Shown here: piece by piece, positions 49,532-57,159 of the stretch
Layout of the letters: each line of letters opens with the position of its first letter
Numbering within the stretch: the stretch's first letter is position 1
Assembly (NCBI RefSeq): GCF_025398275.1
Contig: NZ_JAODOR010000011.1
Location: 248,001-312,000, forward strand
Reading direction: 5' to 3'
Origin: Microbacterium memoriense
GTDB taxonomy: Bacteria > Actinomycetota > Actinomycetes > Actinomycetales > Microbacteriaceae
DNA length: 64,000 nucleotides
Made by a program: the position numbers and the translations under genes
Notes under the pieces: model-generated
Told to the model about the DNA's origin: nothing
Database searches by the model: none
Seen by the model: the letters and a program-made list of their open reading frames with translations, nothing else

Positions 49532-50755
49532 ATGAGCCGCCGTATCCTCGACCAGTCATCGAAGCTGAAGGACGTCCTCTACGAGATCCGTGGAGCCGCC
49601 CTGGTGGAGGCTGACCGGCTCGAGGCCGACGGCCACCGCATTCTGAAGCTCAACACCGGCAACCCGGCCGTCTTCGGCTTCGAGGCACCGTTCCAGATCG
49701 TGCGGGACATGATCGAGGCCATCCCGCACGCGCACGGGTACAGCGACAGCCGCGGCATCATGTCGGCTCGTCGCGCCGTCGTCTCGCGCTACGAAGAGGT
49801 CGCAGGGTTCCCCCCGTTCGACCCGGATGACGTGTACCTCGGCAACGGCGTCTCCGAACTCATCACGATGACGATGCAGGCGTTGCTCGATGAGGGCGAC
49901 GAAGTCCTCATCCCGTCGCCGGATTACCCGCTGTGGACCGCGATGACGAGCCTCGCCGGCGGGACGCCGCTGCACTATCGCTGCGACAACGACAACGGGT
50001 GGCAGCCCGACCTCGAGGACATCCGCGCCAAAGTGACGCCGCGCACGAAAGCGATCGTCGTCATCAACCCGAACAACCCGACCGGCGCCGTCTACTCCCG
50101 TGAGATCCTCGAGGGCCTCGTCCAGATCGCGCGCGAGAACGACCTGTTGCTGCTGTCGGACGAGATCTACGACCGCATCCTCTTCGACGACGCCGTCCAC
50201 GTGCCGCTCGCGACCCTCGCGCCGGACCTCCTGTGTCTGACGTACAACGGGCTGTCCAAGACCTATCGCGTCGCCGGGTTCCGCTCCGGATGGATGGTCA
50301 TCACGGGACCGAAGAAGCACGCGGCCGGGTTCCTCGAGGGTATCCAGTTGCTCGCCTCGACGCGACTGTGTCCCAACGTCCCCGCCCAATACGCCGTGCA
50401 GGCGGCTCTGTCGGGCGTGCAGTCCATCGAAGGGCTCATCGCACCGACCGGGCGGCTGCACGAGCAGCGCGATGCCGCCTACGAGGCGCTCGTCAGCATT
50501 CCCGGTGTGGAATGCCATAAGCCGCAGGGAGCGTTGTACGCCTTTCCTCGGCTGGATCCGAACGTGTACGACATCCACGATGATGCGAAGTTCGTCTACG
50601 ACTTCCTGGTCGCCGAGCGCGTTCTGCTGGTGCAGGGAACCGGGTTCAATTGGCCGACGCCGGATCACTTCCGCATCGTGACGTTGCCCGAAGCGCGTGT
50701 GCTCACCGAGGCGATCGAGCGGCTGGGCAACTTCCTGTCGTCCTACCGCCAGTAG
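49532..50755 (+). CDS. PLP-dependent aminotransferase, AlaA-like
   Basis: A 407-residue fold-type I aminotransferase. GNGVSELITMTMQALLDEGDEVLIPSPDYPLW and VINPNNPTGAVYS form the substrate and PLP pocket, LLLSDEIYDRILFDD binds the pyridine nitrogen, and YNGLSKTYRVAGFRSGWM carries the Schiff-base lysine. The N-terminal SSKLKDVLYEIRGAALVEADRL and the length are typical of AlaA (glutamate-pyruvate transaminase) rather than AspC. Alanine or related amino acid synthesis is likely. The ATG follows a TATCCT element at leaderless distance. It ends nine nt from a convergent gene. Confidence 0.92.
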   Translation: MSRRILDQSSKLKDVLYEIRGAALVEADRLEADGHRILKLNTGNPAVFGFEAPFQIVRDMIEAIPHAHGYSDSRGIMSARRAVVSRYEEVAGFPPFDPDDVYLGNGVSELITMTMQALLDEGDEVLIPSPDYPLWTAMTSLAGGTPLHYRCDNDNGWQPDLEDIRAKVTPRTKAIVVINPNNPTGAVYSREILEGLVQIARENDLLLLSDEIYDRILFDDAVHVPLATLAPDLLCLTYNGLSKTYRVAGFRSGWMVITGPKKHAAGFLEGIQLLASTRLCPNVPAQYAVQAALSGVQSIEGLIAPTGRLHEQRDAAYEALVSIPGVECHKPQGALYAFPRLDPNVYDIHDDAKFVYDFLVAERVLLVQGTGFNWPTPDHFRIVTLPEARVLTEAIERLGNFLSSYRQ

Positions 50756-50764
50756 CGGCGGTCG

Positions 50765-51196
50765 TCAGAGGAGGGCGAGGGACGTGGCGCGCCAGCGCCC
50801 GTCCCACCCTTCGAGTCGAATCGCGACGGCGCGCGTCCGCGCCGGCCCGGCCGAAATCACGACACCCTCCACGACCCCGTCTGCGGGGGAGGTGCAGTGG
50901 ATGGAGAGGATGCGGTGTGACGGTCGGGCGGCGGGCACGCCACGCGCGCTGCGGGCGCGTGCGGTGAGGTTGGCTCGCGTGACGAGAGCCCGGTAGGCGT
51001 CTTCGTCCAGCCAGCGGGCGAGCTGGTCGACTTCGCGCACCCCCGCGAGCACCTCGAGGACGCCGATCGTGAGGTTCTGCAGAAGCGCCCCCGGATCGGG
51101 GAGCTGATCCGTGGAACTCCGCTGGGGGGCGAAGTACTCCTCGACCTCCAGAGCCGTGCCGGCGCGGCGAGCGGAACGTGCGAGCGGGGGAACCAT
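50765..51196 (-). CDS. Rv3235-family protein
   Basis: A 143-residue protein matching the Rv3235 (DUF6459) family found near secA in Actinobacteria. The core is QNLTIGVLEVLAGVREVDQL, ARWLDEDAYRALVTRANLTA and RILSIHCTSPADGVVEGVVI, an NTF2-like alpha-beta pattern. The C-terminus ends RWRATSLALL, probably a beta strand. Function is unknown and no catalytic motif is evident. ATG 51196 is chosen because GAGGAGG lies five nt before it; the longer frame to 51307 has no ribosome site. It is convergent with the aminotransferase gene. The divergent gap up to 51356 (160 nt) shows only the promoter of the next gene. Confidence 0.85.
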   Translation of the reverse strand: MVPPLARSARRAGTALEVEEYFAPQRSSTDQLPDPGALLQNLTIGVLEVLAGVREVDQLARWLDEDAYRALVTRANLTARARSARGVPAARPSHRILSIHCTSPADGVVEGVVISAGPARTRAVAIRLEGWDGRWRATSLALL

Positions 51197-51344
51197 CCTG
51201 ACCTCCTCGATGCGGGAGAGGCGGCCTGGCAGCGGGAGGGATGCCGGACCGGCGACGTGGCACGAGTACAGCACAGCGCACGCAGCCGTGGGATGAGAAT
51301 CCTCCAACCTGTGGAGAGGCTCCCCGTGCTCGGAGCGGATCGCC

Positions 51345-51356
51345 TAGCCTCTCGAC
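51345..51356 (+). promoter_or_regulatory. Leaderless promoter -10 for hypothetical gene
   Basis: TAGCCT (51345-51350) is six nt before GTG 51357, in the standard leaderless arrangement of this window. Confidence 0.55.
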
Positions 51357-51953
51357 GTGCGCTGGGATCGATTCTTCGAGGACTTGGAAGATCAGCTCGA
51401 CTCCGAATGGGAGGCCGAGCGCGCCGCGCTGGACACAGAGGCCGAGCGTTTGCGGCTGTCGCGCGTGCCGATCCGCGAACGCGTCGTGGCCTTGGCGGCG
51501 GCCGGAGCTCAGGTCGTGGTCGAGGTCGCCGGGGGCGGTACGGTCTCCGGTCGTGTCAGCCGAGTCGGCCTGGATTGGTGGGCGCTCGAGACGAGCGCAC
51601 GACGACCCGTCGTCGCGCTGGTGCCGCTGAGCGCTGCGCTGACGGTGGGCACCACCGCAGAGGCCGTGCTCTCGAGTGTGCGGGAGGCGGCGCCGGGCTC
51701 GGTCCTCGCGCAGCGGATGACGTTCGGGTTCGTGCTGCGCGATGTCGTGCGCCGCCGCATTCCGACGACCGTGCACCTGACCGATGGTCGCGCACTGGCC
51801 GGCACGATCGACCGCGCCGGCGCCGATCACCTCGATCTCGCCCTGCACGAGCCCGGCGTGCCGCGTCGGGCCGACAACGTCACCGGCTTCCGTCTGGTGC
51901 CGTTCGCGGCCGTCGCGCTCGTGCGGCTGGACGCACCCGCCGACCTCCCCTGA
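51357..51953 (+). CDS. Conserved-looking protein of unknown function, two beta-rich modules
   Basis: A 198-residue protein I cannot name. An acidic helical N-terminus (WDRFFEDLEDQLDSEWEAERAAL) is followed by two Sm-like or SH3-like beta segments: QVVVEVAGGGTVSGRVSRVGLDWWAL and TTVHLTDGRALAGTIDRAGADHLDLAL. Both read as a strand, a turn around a charged Gly, then a strand, so they may be an internal duplication. There is no signal peptide or membrane helix. GTG 51357 is set by TAGCCT six nt upstream. It is convergent with a small HTH gene and sits in a conserved-looking stretch between secA and pdtaS. Any RNA-binding role would be speculation. Confidence 0.7.
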   Translation: MRWDRFFEDLEDQLDSEWEAERAALDTEAERLRLSRVPIRERVVALAAAGAQVVVEVAGGGTVSGRVSRVGLDWWALETSARRPVVALVPLSAALTVGTTAEAVLSSVREAAPGSVLAQRMTFGFVLRDVVRRRIPTTVHLTDGRALAGTIDRAGADHLDLALHEPGVPRRADNVTGFRLVPFAAVALVRLDAPADLP

Positions 51954-51960
51954 GTCGTCG

Positions 51961-52242
51961 TCAGTCGGGGTTGCGGATGCTGCCGCGCCCCCAGAGTTCC
52001 GGGAAACTTGCCGCGTTCGACTCACGCCACAGGGCGATGCGGCGTGCTTCCTCGGCCTGGTCGTCGAGATACGTGTCGACACTGTCGGCCTCGATCCGCC
52101 ACCGTCCCGGGGTCCCCACCTTCGCCCCCCGCAGTCGACCCTCGAGGACGAGCGCGACGACCTCGTCGACGGGGAGATGGAGCATCTCCGCGACTTGGGC
52201 AGGCGCGAACAAGCGCACCCCCGCTTCGGGCGTTTCGGGCAT
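51961..52242 (-). CDS. Excisionase-type helix-turn-helix protein
   Basis: A 93-residue protein with a MerR-like winged HTH (HTH_17). RLFAPAQVAEMLHLPVDEVVALVLEGRLRG is the recognition region, and KVGTPGRWRIEADSVDTYLDDQ forms the wing and exit helix. A C-terminal helical tail (EEARRIALWRESNAASFPELW) follows. BldC-type actinobacterial regulators have a similar core, but this one is not a clear BldC. There is no integrase or phage gene nearby, so a chromosomal regulator is more likely than an excisionase. CATAAT six nt before ATG 52242 marks a leaderless start. Its target is unknown. Confidence 0.82.
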   Translation of the reverse strand: MPETPEAGVRLFAPAQVAEMLHLPVDEVVALVLEGRLRGAKVGTPGRWRIEADSVDTYLDDQAEEARRIALWRESNAASFPELWGRGSIRNPD

Positions 52243-52254
52243 GAGGCCATTATG
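52243..52254 (-). promoter_or_regulatory. Leaderless promoter -10 for the HTH gene
   Basis: On the minus strand CATAAT (52254-52249), five of six matches to TATAAT, is six nt before ATG 52242. Confidence 0.5.
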
Positions 52255-52341
52255 TTCCCGCGGTGCCGGATGATCGTCGGTCCACGCCGACCTGTGGATA
52301 ACGCGCGATGTGCCGGCGCCGGGTCGGCGACGATGGACGGC

Positions 52342-52971
52342 ATGAGTGAGACCGTCCCTGCCCGCCCCCGTCCCCGTGCGTTCTGGTCCGATCTGCGATT
52401 TCTGCTCGGGATCGGACTGATCGTCGTGTCCGTCGCGGGCGTGTGGTTCGTCGTCGCCGCGGCGAGACAGACCGTTCCGGTCTTCGCGGCATCGCGCACG
52501 ATCGTGCCGGGCGAGGCCGTCACCTCCGATGATCTGCAGGTCGTCGAGGTCGCACTCGGGCGGATCGAGGACGCGTACGCGTCACCGACGAGCTTTGAAC
52601 CCGGTTCGGTCGCCATGCGCACCATCACCGCCGGAGAGCTCGTTCCGGAGAGTGCGATCGGCGCGGCGGAGCAGGCGCGGACGACGACGGTTGTGGTGAC
52701 GAGCGCGACCGCCATTCCCGCGGCGGTGGGAAGGGGCGCGACGGTGGAGGTGTGGGCCGCTCCGCAACTCGAACGCGGCGTCTTCGACACTCCGCGGATC
52801 TTGGTTGCGGCGGCGACCGTCGCCTCGGTCGACGACGATGAGTCGGTGATGGGAAGCGCTGGGACCGCGGTGGAGCTCGTGATTGAACGGGCCGATGTCG
52901 CCTCGACGTTGGCAGCAGTTGCGGCCGGCTCCAGTATGTCGATCGTCCCCACGGCGGGAGCCGAGCGATGA
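52342..52971 (+). CDS. SAF-domain (CpaB-like) membrane-anchored protein
   Basis: A 209-residue protein with one N-terminal membrane helix (FLLGIGLIVVSVAGVWFVVAA) and an extracytoplasmic SAF domain (VPVFAASRTIVPGEAVTSDDLQVVEV). CpaB/RcpC proteins of Tad pili have this layout, but no pilus ATPase, secretin or pilin gene is nearby. ATG 52342 is preferred; ATG 52333 in frame is an alternative, and neither has a good ribosome site. The stop overlaps the start of the ParA/CpaE-like gene (ATGA), so the two proteins are made together. In Tad systems CpaB and CpaE are also neighbours. Confidence 0.82.
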   Translation: MSETVPARPRPRAFWSDLRFLLGIGLIVVSVAGVWFVVAAARQTVPVFAASRTIVPGEAVTSDDLQVVEVALGRIEDAYASPTSFEPGSVAMRTITAGELVPESAIGAAEQARTTTVVVTSATAIPAAVGRGATVEVWAAPQLERGVFDTPRILVAAATVASVDDDESVMGSAGTAVELVIERADVASTLAAVAAGSSMSIVPTAGAER

Positions 52972-54230
52972 CCTCGGTGATCGTCGCGGTCGACGGACGG
53001 CGCGGTCGCGCGCTCGCCGACGAACTGTCGTTCGAAGGGGCGCAGGTGCGCCTCGTCGTCGACGCCGACGACCCGGCCACGGCAGTAGCGGATGCGATGG
53101 CCGGGCCGGAAGCAGCCCAGCTTCTCGGGGAGCTGTCGCGCGTGGAGGTTCTCATCGTCGCGGCCGAGCGGTCCGCGCTCACGGCGCAGCTCGTCGCCGC
53201 CTGCGATCGGTTCGGAGTGCGGATCGTCGCGCTCTGTACGCGCGACGAGCACCGAAGACTCGCCGGCATGTTCGGCGTCGGTTCTTTCGACGAGGGAGCG
53301 GATGCGGCATCCTTCCTCGTCGCCCCGCCGACGGTGCCGGATGCCGTCCCCGCCGCGCGTGGGCGGATCATCGCCGTGTGGGGCCCCGCCGGTGCGCCGG
53401 GTCGGACGACGATCGCGGTGGAACTCGCCTGCGAGTTGGCGCGGGACGGACGCCCGGTCGCCCTGATCGATGCTGACTCGCACGCGCCGTCGGTCGCTCT
53501 GGCCACCGGGCTGGCCGATGAAGGACCGGGGTTCGCGGCAGCGTGTCGGCATGCGGAACGGGGGACCCTCACCGTCGCCGAACTCGCGCGCATCGCCGTG
53601 CCGCTCGGCCCCGTGGAGGTGCTGACCGGAGTGAATCGCCCGAGCCGCTGGCCCGAACTCGGCCACGAGCGGGTGCGCGGCGCGCTCGGCGTGTGTCGCG
53701 AATGGGTGACGGACGCCATCGTCGATGTCGCGTCGCCTCTGGAGCGGGACGAAGAGATCGTGAGCGACCTCGATGGCCCTCGCCGCAATGCATCCACACT
53801 CGCCGTCCTGACCGAGGCTGATCTGATCGTCGCGGTCGTGGCGGCCGATCCGACGAGCGTGTCGCGGTTCGTTCGCGGCTACGGGGACCTGCGCGCCGTC
53901 GCCGGAGCGACTCCGGTGCGCGTCGTCGTCAACAAGACGCGGACGGGAGCTCTCGGCATCGATGCGCGGGGACAGGTCCGCCGGACGCTCGAGCGCTACC
54001 TCGGCGCGGATGACATCTGGTTCTTACCGTGGGACGTCAAAGCGGCCGACGCGGCGCTCTTGGCGGCGCAACCCATCGCGCAGGTCGCGGGGCGCTCGTC
54101 GTTCTCGGCAGCGCTCCGCCGGTTCGTGGGGGAAGCGGTCGACCCGCCCGTCCGCGTGCGCGAGACGCGCCACAGTCGACAGCCTGGTCGCGGTTCGCCG
54201 CGCGGTCGACTCGCTCGCCGCGCGGCGTGA
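52968..54230 (+). CDS. CpaE/ParA-like P-loop protein with altered Walker A
   Basis: A 420-residue protein. An N-terminal receiver-like region (residues 1-120, VIVAVDGRRGRALADEL) is followed by a MinD/ParA-type domain. The P-loop reads WGPAGAPGRTTIAVELA: the usual KGG-x-GK-T is replaced, both lysines are missing and Arg takes the P-loop place. VALIDADSHAPSVALATGL and VRVVVNKTRTGALG follow in family order. CpaE/TadZ localisation proteins often have such weak P-loops, so a polar landmark role is possible. The C-terminal 30 residues are Arg/Pro-rich. It is coupled to the SAF protein and followed by pdtaS. Confidence 0.82.
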   Translation: MTSVIVAVDGRRGRALADELSFEGAQVRLVVDADDPATAVADAMAGPEAAQLLGELSRVEVLIVAAERSALTAQLVAACDRFGVRIVALCTRDEHRRLAGMFGVGSFDEGADAASFLVAPPTVPDAVPAARGRIIAVWGPAGAPGRTTIAVELACELARDGRPVALIDADSHAPSVALATGLADEGPGFAAACRHAERGTLTVAELARIAVPLGPVEVLTGVNRPSRWPELGHERVRGALGVCREWVTDAIVDVASPLERDEEIVSDLDGPRRNASTLAVLTEADLIVAVVAADPTSVSRFVRGYGDLRAVAGATPVRVVVNKTRTGALGIDARGQVRRTLERYLGADDIWFLPWDVKAADAALLAAQPIAQVAGRSSFSAALRRFVGEAVDPPVRVRETRHSRQPGRGSPRGRLARRAA

Positions 54231-54244
54231 GCGCCACCCGGCCC

Positions 54245-54256
54245 TAGGCTGGGACC
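54245..54256 (+). promoter_or_regulatory. Leaderless promoter -10 for pdtaS
   Basis: TAGGCT (54245-54250) is six nt before GTG 54257; there is no ribosome site. Confidence 0.55.
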
Positions 54257-55750
54257 GTGTCGGCACTCAGCGATCTCGTCTACGCCCAGGGTCTCTCCAG
54301 TGAGGCCGATATCGAGTGGTTGCACCGTTTGGCCGGTGACGGACAGCTTCTGGCCGACCTGGCCTTCGCCGACATCGTCGTGTGGGTGCCGACGAACGAC
54401 GACTCATTCGTCGCGGTCGCGCACACGCGTCCCGGGGGAGCGGCGACGCTGTTCTACCGGGACATCGTGGGCGACCTCGTCCGTCCGCAGTGGCGTACCC
54501 AAGTGCGCGAGGCGTTCACGCACGCCCGCATCGTCGACTCGGCATCGCCGGACTGGTTCGAAGAGACGCCGACGCGGGTGCGGGCCGTCCCGATCGTCCG
54601 TGAGCGTGCCACGGCGGATCGCCCACCGACCGTCGTCGGCGTCCTGACCCGACACACCAATCTGGGTGAGGCGCGCACACCGTCGCGTCAGCAGATCACG
54701 TTCAACGATTGCGCCGACGATTTGTTCGGCATGGTCGCCGCGGCTGATTTCCCGGACCTCACCGCGCCGACCTCTCCCCGTCGGGGTGCTCCGCGCGCGT
54801 CAGATGGTCTGATCCGGCTGGATGTGGACGGGATCACGACGTTCGCGAGCCCCAACGCGCTGTCGGCCTTCAACAGGCTGGGGTTCGAGGACGAGCTCGA
54901 GGGGGAGTCCTTGCTCGAGATGGCGTCGGCGATCCTGCCCGCCAAGCGCGAATACGACGAGTCGTTGCCGATCGTGATGGCCGGACGCGCTCCGTGGCGC
55001 GCGGATCTTGAGGCGCGGGGGGTCACCGTGTCCCTGCGGACGATTCCCCTCCGTGACCAAGGTGCCCGCATCGGGGCGATCGTGCTCTGCCGCGATGTGA
55101 CGGAGATTCGGCATCAGGAGCAAGAGCTGATCACGAAAGACGCCACGATCCGCGAGATCCACCACCGGGTCAAGAACAATCTGCAGACCGTCGCGTCGCT
55201 GCTGCGCATCCAGTCCCGCCGTACGCATTCCGAGGATGCCCGCGACGCCCTGACGCAGGCCATGCGCCGCGTCTCGGCGATCGCCGTGGTCCATGACACG
55301 CTGTCGGCGGGCCTCGCGCAGGATGTCGACTTCGATGAGGTCTTCAACCAGGTGATGAAGCTCGTCGCGGAAGTTGCGGCATCCCCCAACACGCGCGCGC
55401 GGACGCTCAAGAGCGGCACGTTCGGAACCCTGCCCAGCGAGTATGCGACACCGCTCGCTCTCGCCCTCACGGAACTCGTCACCAACGCGGTCGAGCACGG
55501 CCTCGCCGATAAGGAAGGCGAGGTCGAGATCATCGCCGCGCGCAGCGACGATCGCCTCGAAGTGCGCGTCCGTGACAACGGCGTGGGACTCCCCGAGGGT
55601 CAGGTCGGCCGGGGTCTGGGTACGCAGATCGTGCGCACCCTCATCCAGGGCGAACTCAGCGGCACGATCGATTGGCACACGATCACCGGGAGCGGCACCG
55701 AAGTGACCATCGACATCCCGCTGCGCTACATCGACCGCGCCGCGCACTGA
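54257..55750 (+). CDS. pdtaS: Sensor histidine kinase PdtaS
   Basis: A cytosolic 497-residue kinase of the HisKA_2 family, the PdtaS sensor that phosphorylates the ANTAR-type antiterminator PdtaR. Residues 1-160 form a GAF-like module and 185-290 a PAS domain (IRLDVDGITTFASPNALSAF). The phospho-acceptor is in the HHRVKNNLQTVASLLRIQSRR box near residue 302. The ATPase has LALTELVTNAVEHGLADKEG and VRDNGVGLPEGQVGRGLGTQI. PdtaR is not in the window. The GTG start is fixed by TAGGCT six nt upstream. Its stop codon lies in the stem of a bidirectional terminator. Synteny with whiB1 matches M. tuberculosis Rv3220c-Rv3219. Confidence 0.95.
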   Translation: MSALSDLVYAQGLSSEADIEWLHRLAGDGQLLADLAFADIVVWVPTNDDSFVAVAHTRPGGAATLFYRDIVGDLVRPQWRTQVREAFTHARIVDSASPDWFEETPTRVRAVPIVRERATADRPPTVVGVLTRHTNLGEARTPSRQQITFNDCADDLFGMVAAADFPDLTAPTSPRRGAPRASDGLIRLDVDGITTFASPNALSAFNRLGFEDELEGESLLEMASAILPAKREYDESLPIVMAGRAPWRADLEARGVTVSLRTIPLRDQGARIGAIVLCRDVTEIRHQEQELITKDATIREIHHRVKNNLQTVASLLRIQSRRTHSEDARDALTQAMRRVSAIAVVHDTLSAGLAQDVDFDEVFNQVMKLVAEVAASPNTRARTLKSGTFGTLPSEYATPLALALTELVTNAVEHGLADKEGEVEIIAARSDDRLEVRVRDNGVGLPEGQVGRGLGTQIVRTLIQGELSGTIDWHTITGSGTEVTIDIPLRYIDRAAH

Positions 55751-55776
55751 GTCACCGGCCCACGGGCCGGTGACTC
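55749..55776. terminator. Bidirectional terminator between pdtaS and whiB1
   Basis: GAGTCACCGGCCC (55749-55761) and GGGCCGGTGACTC (55764-55776) are perfect inverted copies with almost no loop. The first arm includes the last two bases of the pdtaS stop codon. No long T tract is present on either side. Confidence 0.75.
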
Positions 55777-55783
55777 CCTCGAG

Positions 55784-56032
55784 TCAGGACGCGCGGCGTG
55801 CGCGGGCAGCGCGGCGCTTCAGAGCGCGGCGCTCGTCCTCGGACAGGCCTCCCCACACACCCGAGTCCTGGCCGGTCTCGAGGGCGTACTGCAGGCAGAT
55901 CTCGGTGACCGTGCACCGTGCGCAGACGGACTTCGCCTTTTCGATCTGGTCGACGGCGGGGCCCGTGTTCCCCACAGGGAAGAACAGTTCGGGGTCGACG
56001 GTCAGGCAGGCGGATTTGTCGCGCCAATCCAT
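55784..56032 (-). CDS. whiB1: WhiB-family iron-sulfur regulator, WhiB1 type
   Basis: An 82-residue regulator whose 4Fe-4S cluster is held by Cys9, Cys37, Cys40 and Cys46. The turn SGVWGGLSEDERRALKRRA provides the DNA contact. The short N-terminus, WRDKSACLTVDPELFFPVGN and adjacency to pdtaS identify WhiB1, the essential nitric-oxide sensor that binds the primary sigma factor in mycobacteria. ATG 56032 has AAGGAG six nt upstream on its strand. The region upstream (56033-56257) is rich in inverted repeats and probably holds its control sites. Confidence 0.95.
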   Translation of the reverse strand: MDWRDKSACLTVDPELFFPVGNTGPAVDQIEKAKSVCARCTVTEICLQYALETGQDSGVWGGLSEDERRALKRRAARARRAS

Positions 56033-56073
56033 AGGGTGCTCCTTGATGCGGGATTCGAAGTCAGAGACGGGGG

Positions 56074-56145
56074 CGACGCGATGCGTCGATTACTCTGGTG
56101 GTGTGCGAGCTGGAATGCTCGCCCCACTTCGCTGTGGGAGCACAC
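56074..56145. promoter_or_regulatory. Cluster of palindromes upstream of whiB1
   Basis: CGACGC-GAT-GCGTCG (56074-56088) is a perfect palindrome. GTGTGC (56101-56106) and GCACAC (56140-56145) enclose two hairpins: GCGAGC/GCTCGC (56105-56110, 56117-56122) and CCCAC/GTGGG (56124-56128, 56135-56139). It lies 42-113 nt upstream of the whiB1 start. It could be operator DNA or, if transcribed, a small three-way junction. Confidence 0.45.
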
Positions 56146-56257
56146 TGCTTCAACAATGGTCCCATGCACGTCGATATGAATCAAGAGTGAACACGGCACT
56201 TCCTGCCCGATTTTCTGTGTGTTCGCCCGACGCGCCGTGAAAAACGAGGAGAACCCC

Positions 56258-56662
56258 ATGCCGGCATCGCCCGCTGAACGTCTTGCGGCGCTCCTGGTCG
56301 GCCTGGAAGGGCTGGCGCTCGTGACCATTGCGGGGTGGGAGATCGTTGCGCTCGCCGCGGGCGACACCGAGTCGGTGACGAGTGCCGTCGCGTTACTGGT
56401 GCTGACGGTGGTGGGTGCCGTGGCGGTGATCGCGTTCGCCGTCGGAATCGCGCGCGGGCAATCCTGGGGCCGATCGGGCGGCGTCGTGACGCAGTTGCTG
56501 CTGCTCGCGGTGGCGGCGGGGGCACTGACCGGCCTGGATGCGCAACCGGCGACGGCAGTTCTGCTGGCGCTCCCCGCTGTGGTCACCCTCGCGGTGTTGA
56601 TCGCTGCGGCGCGACGGGCAGGCGCCCGGCGCTCGGCAGAGGAGATCACGCGGGGGAGTTGA
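56258..56662 (+). CDS. Small four-helix membrane protein of unknown function
   Basis: A 134-residue protein with four predicted membrane helices: LVGLEGLALVTIAGWEIVALA, AVALLVLTVVGAVAVIAFAVG, VTQLLLLAVAAGALTG and AVLLALPAVVTLAVLIAAARR. A conserved-looking GQSWGRSGGVVTQ lies between the second and third helices. Many Actinobacteria have comparable small proteins without known function. ATG 56258 has GAGGAG six nt upstream. It is divergent from whiB1 and convergent with bcp. No soluble domain or lipobox is present. Confidence 0.75.
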   Translation: MPASPAERLAALLVGLEGLALVTIAGWEIVALAAGDTESVTSAVALLVLTVVGAVAVIAFAVGIARGQSWGRSGGVVTQLLLLAVAAGALTGLDAQPATAVLLALPAVVTLAVLIAAARRAGARRSAEEITRGS

Positions 56663-56679
56663 TCATCCCCGCGGATCGG

Positions 56680-57147
56680 TCACGCCGCGCCGAGCAGGCT
56701 GCGCACGCGTGCGACGTGCCCCGTGGCCTTCACGTTGTAGAGAGCGTGCTCGATGCGGCCGTCTCCTCCGATGACGAACGTCGACCGGATGACACCCTCG
56801 ACGACCTTGCCGTAGTTCATCTTCTCGCCCCAGGCTCCGTAGGCCTGATGGACGCTGTGGTCGGGGTCGCTCAGCAGGGCGTAGGGGAGCGCGTCGCGCT
56901 CGCGGAACTCGCGGAGCGTCGCCGGGGCGTCGCGGGACACACCGAACACGGTGTACCCGGCGGTCTGCAGGGGGACGACGCTGTCGCGGAAGTCGCACGC
57001 CTCCGTCGTACAGCCGGGGGTCATGGCAGCCGGGTAGAAGAAGAGGATGACTCCGCCACCCCGCAGAGTCGACAGGGCGACGTCGTGGCCATCCTGATCG
57101 GGCAGAGTGAAGTCGGGAGCGAACGATCCGGGTTCGAGGCGAGACAT
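56680..57147 (-). CDS. bcp: Peroxiredoxin, BCP/PrxQ type
   Basis: A 155-residue thiol peroxidase that reduces hydrogen and organic peroxides with thioredoxin or mycoredoxin as donor. The catalytic motif PAAMTPGCTTEACDF has peroxidatic Cys46 and a resolving Cys51 five residues later, the alpha-2 type PrxQ arrangement. RSTFVIGGDGRIEHALYNVKATGHV is the conserved C-terminal strand. ATG 57147 is six nt after a TAGGCT element located over the end of rsgA. The gene can thus be transcribed alone or with rsgA and aroA. Confidence 0.94.
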   Translation of the reverse strand: MSRLEPGSFAPDFTLPDQDGHDVALSTLRGGGVILFFYPAAMTPGCTTEACDFRDSVVPLQTAGYTVFGVSRDAPATLREFRERDALPYALLSDPDHSVHQAYGAWGEKMNYGKVVEGVIRSTFVIGGDGRIEHALYNVKATGHVARVRSLLGAA

Positions 57148-57159
57148 GCGCTCAGCCTA
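57148..57159 (-). promoter_or_regulatory. Leaderless promoter -10 for bcp inside rsgA end
   Basis: On the minus strand TAGGCT (57159-57154) is six nt before ATG 57147. It overlaps the last codons of rsgA. Confidence 0.55.

Noticed and set aside
51961-52242. The excisionase-type HTH gene as a sign of a prophage or integrative element
   Set aside because: No integrase, attachment repeat, tRNA or phage gene is nearby, and the flanking genes are chromosomal.
50703-53666. A 987-residue minus-strand frame across several genes
   Set aside because: It crosses five well-supported genes on both strands and has shadow composition (Arg/Ser/Pro/Gly), with no motif.
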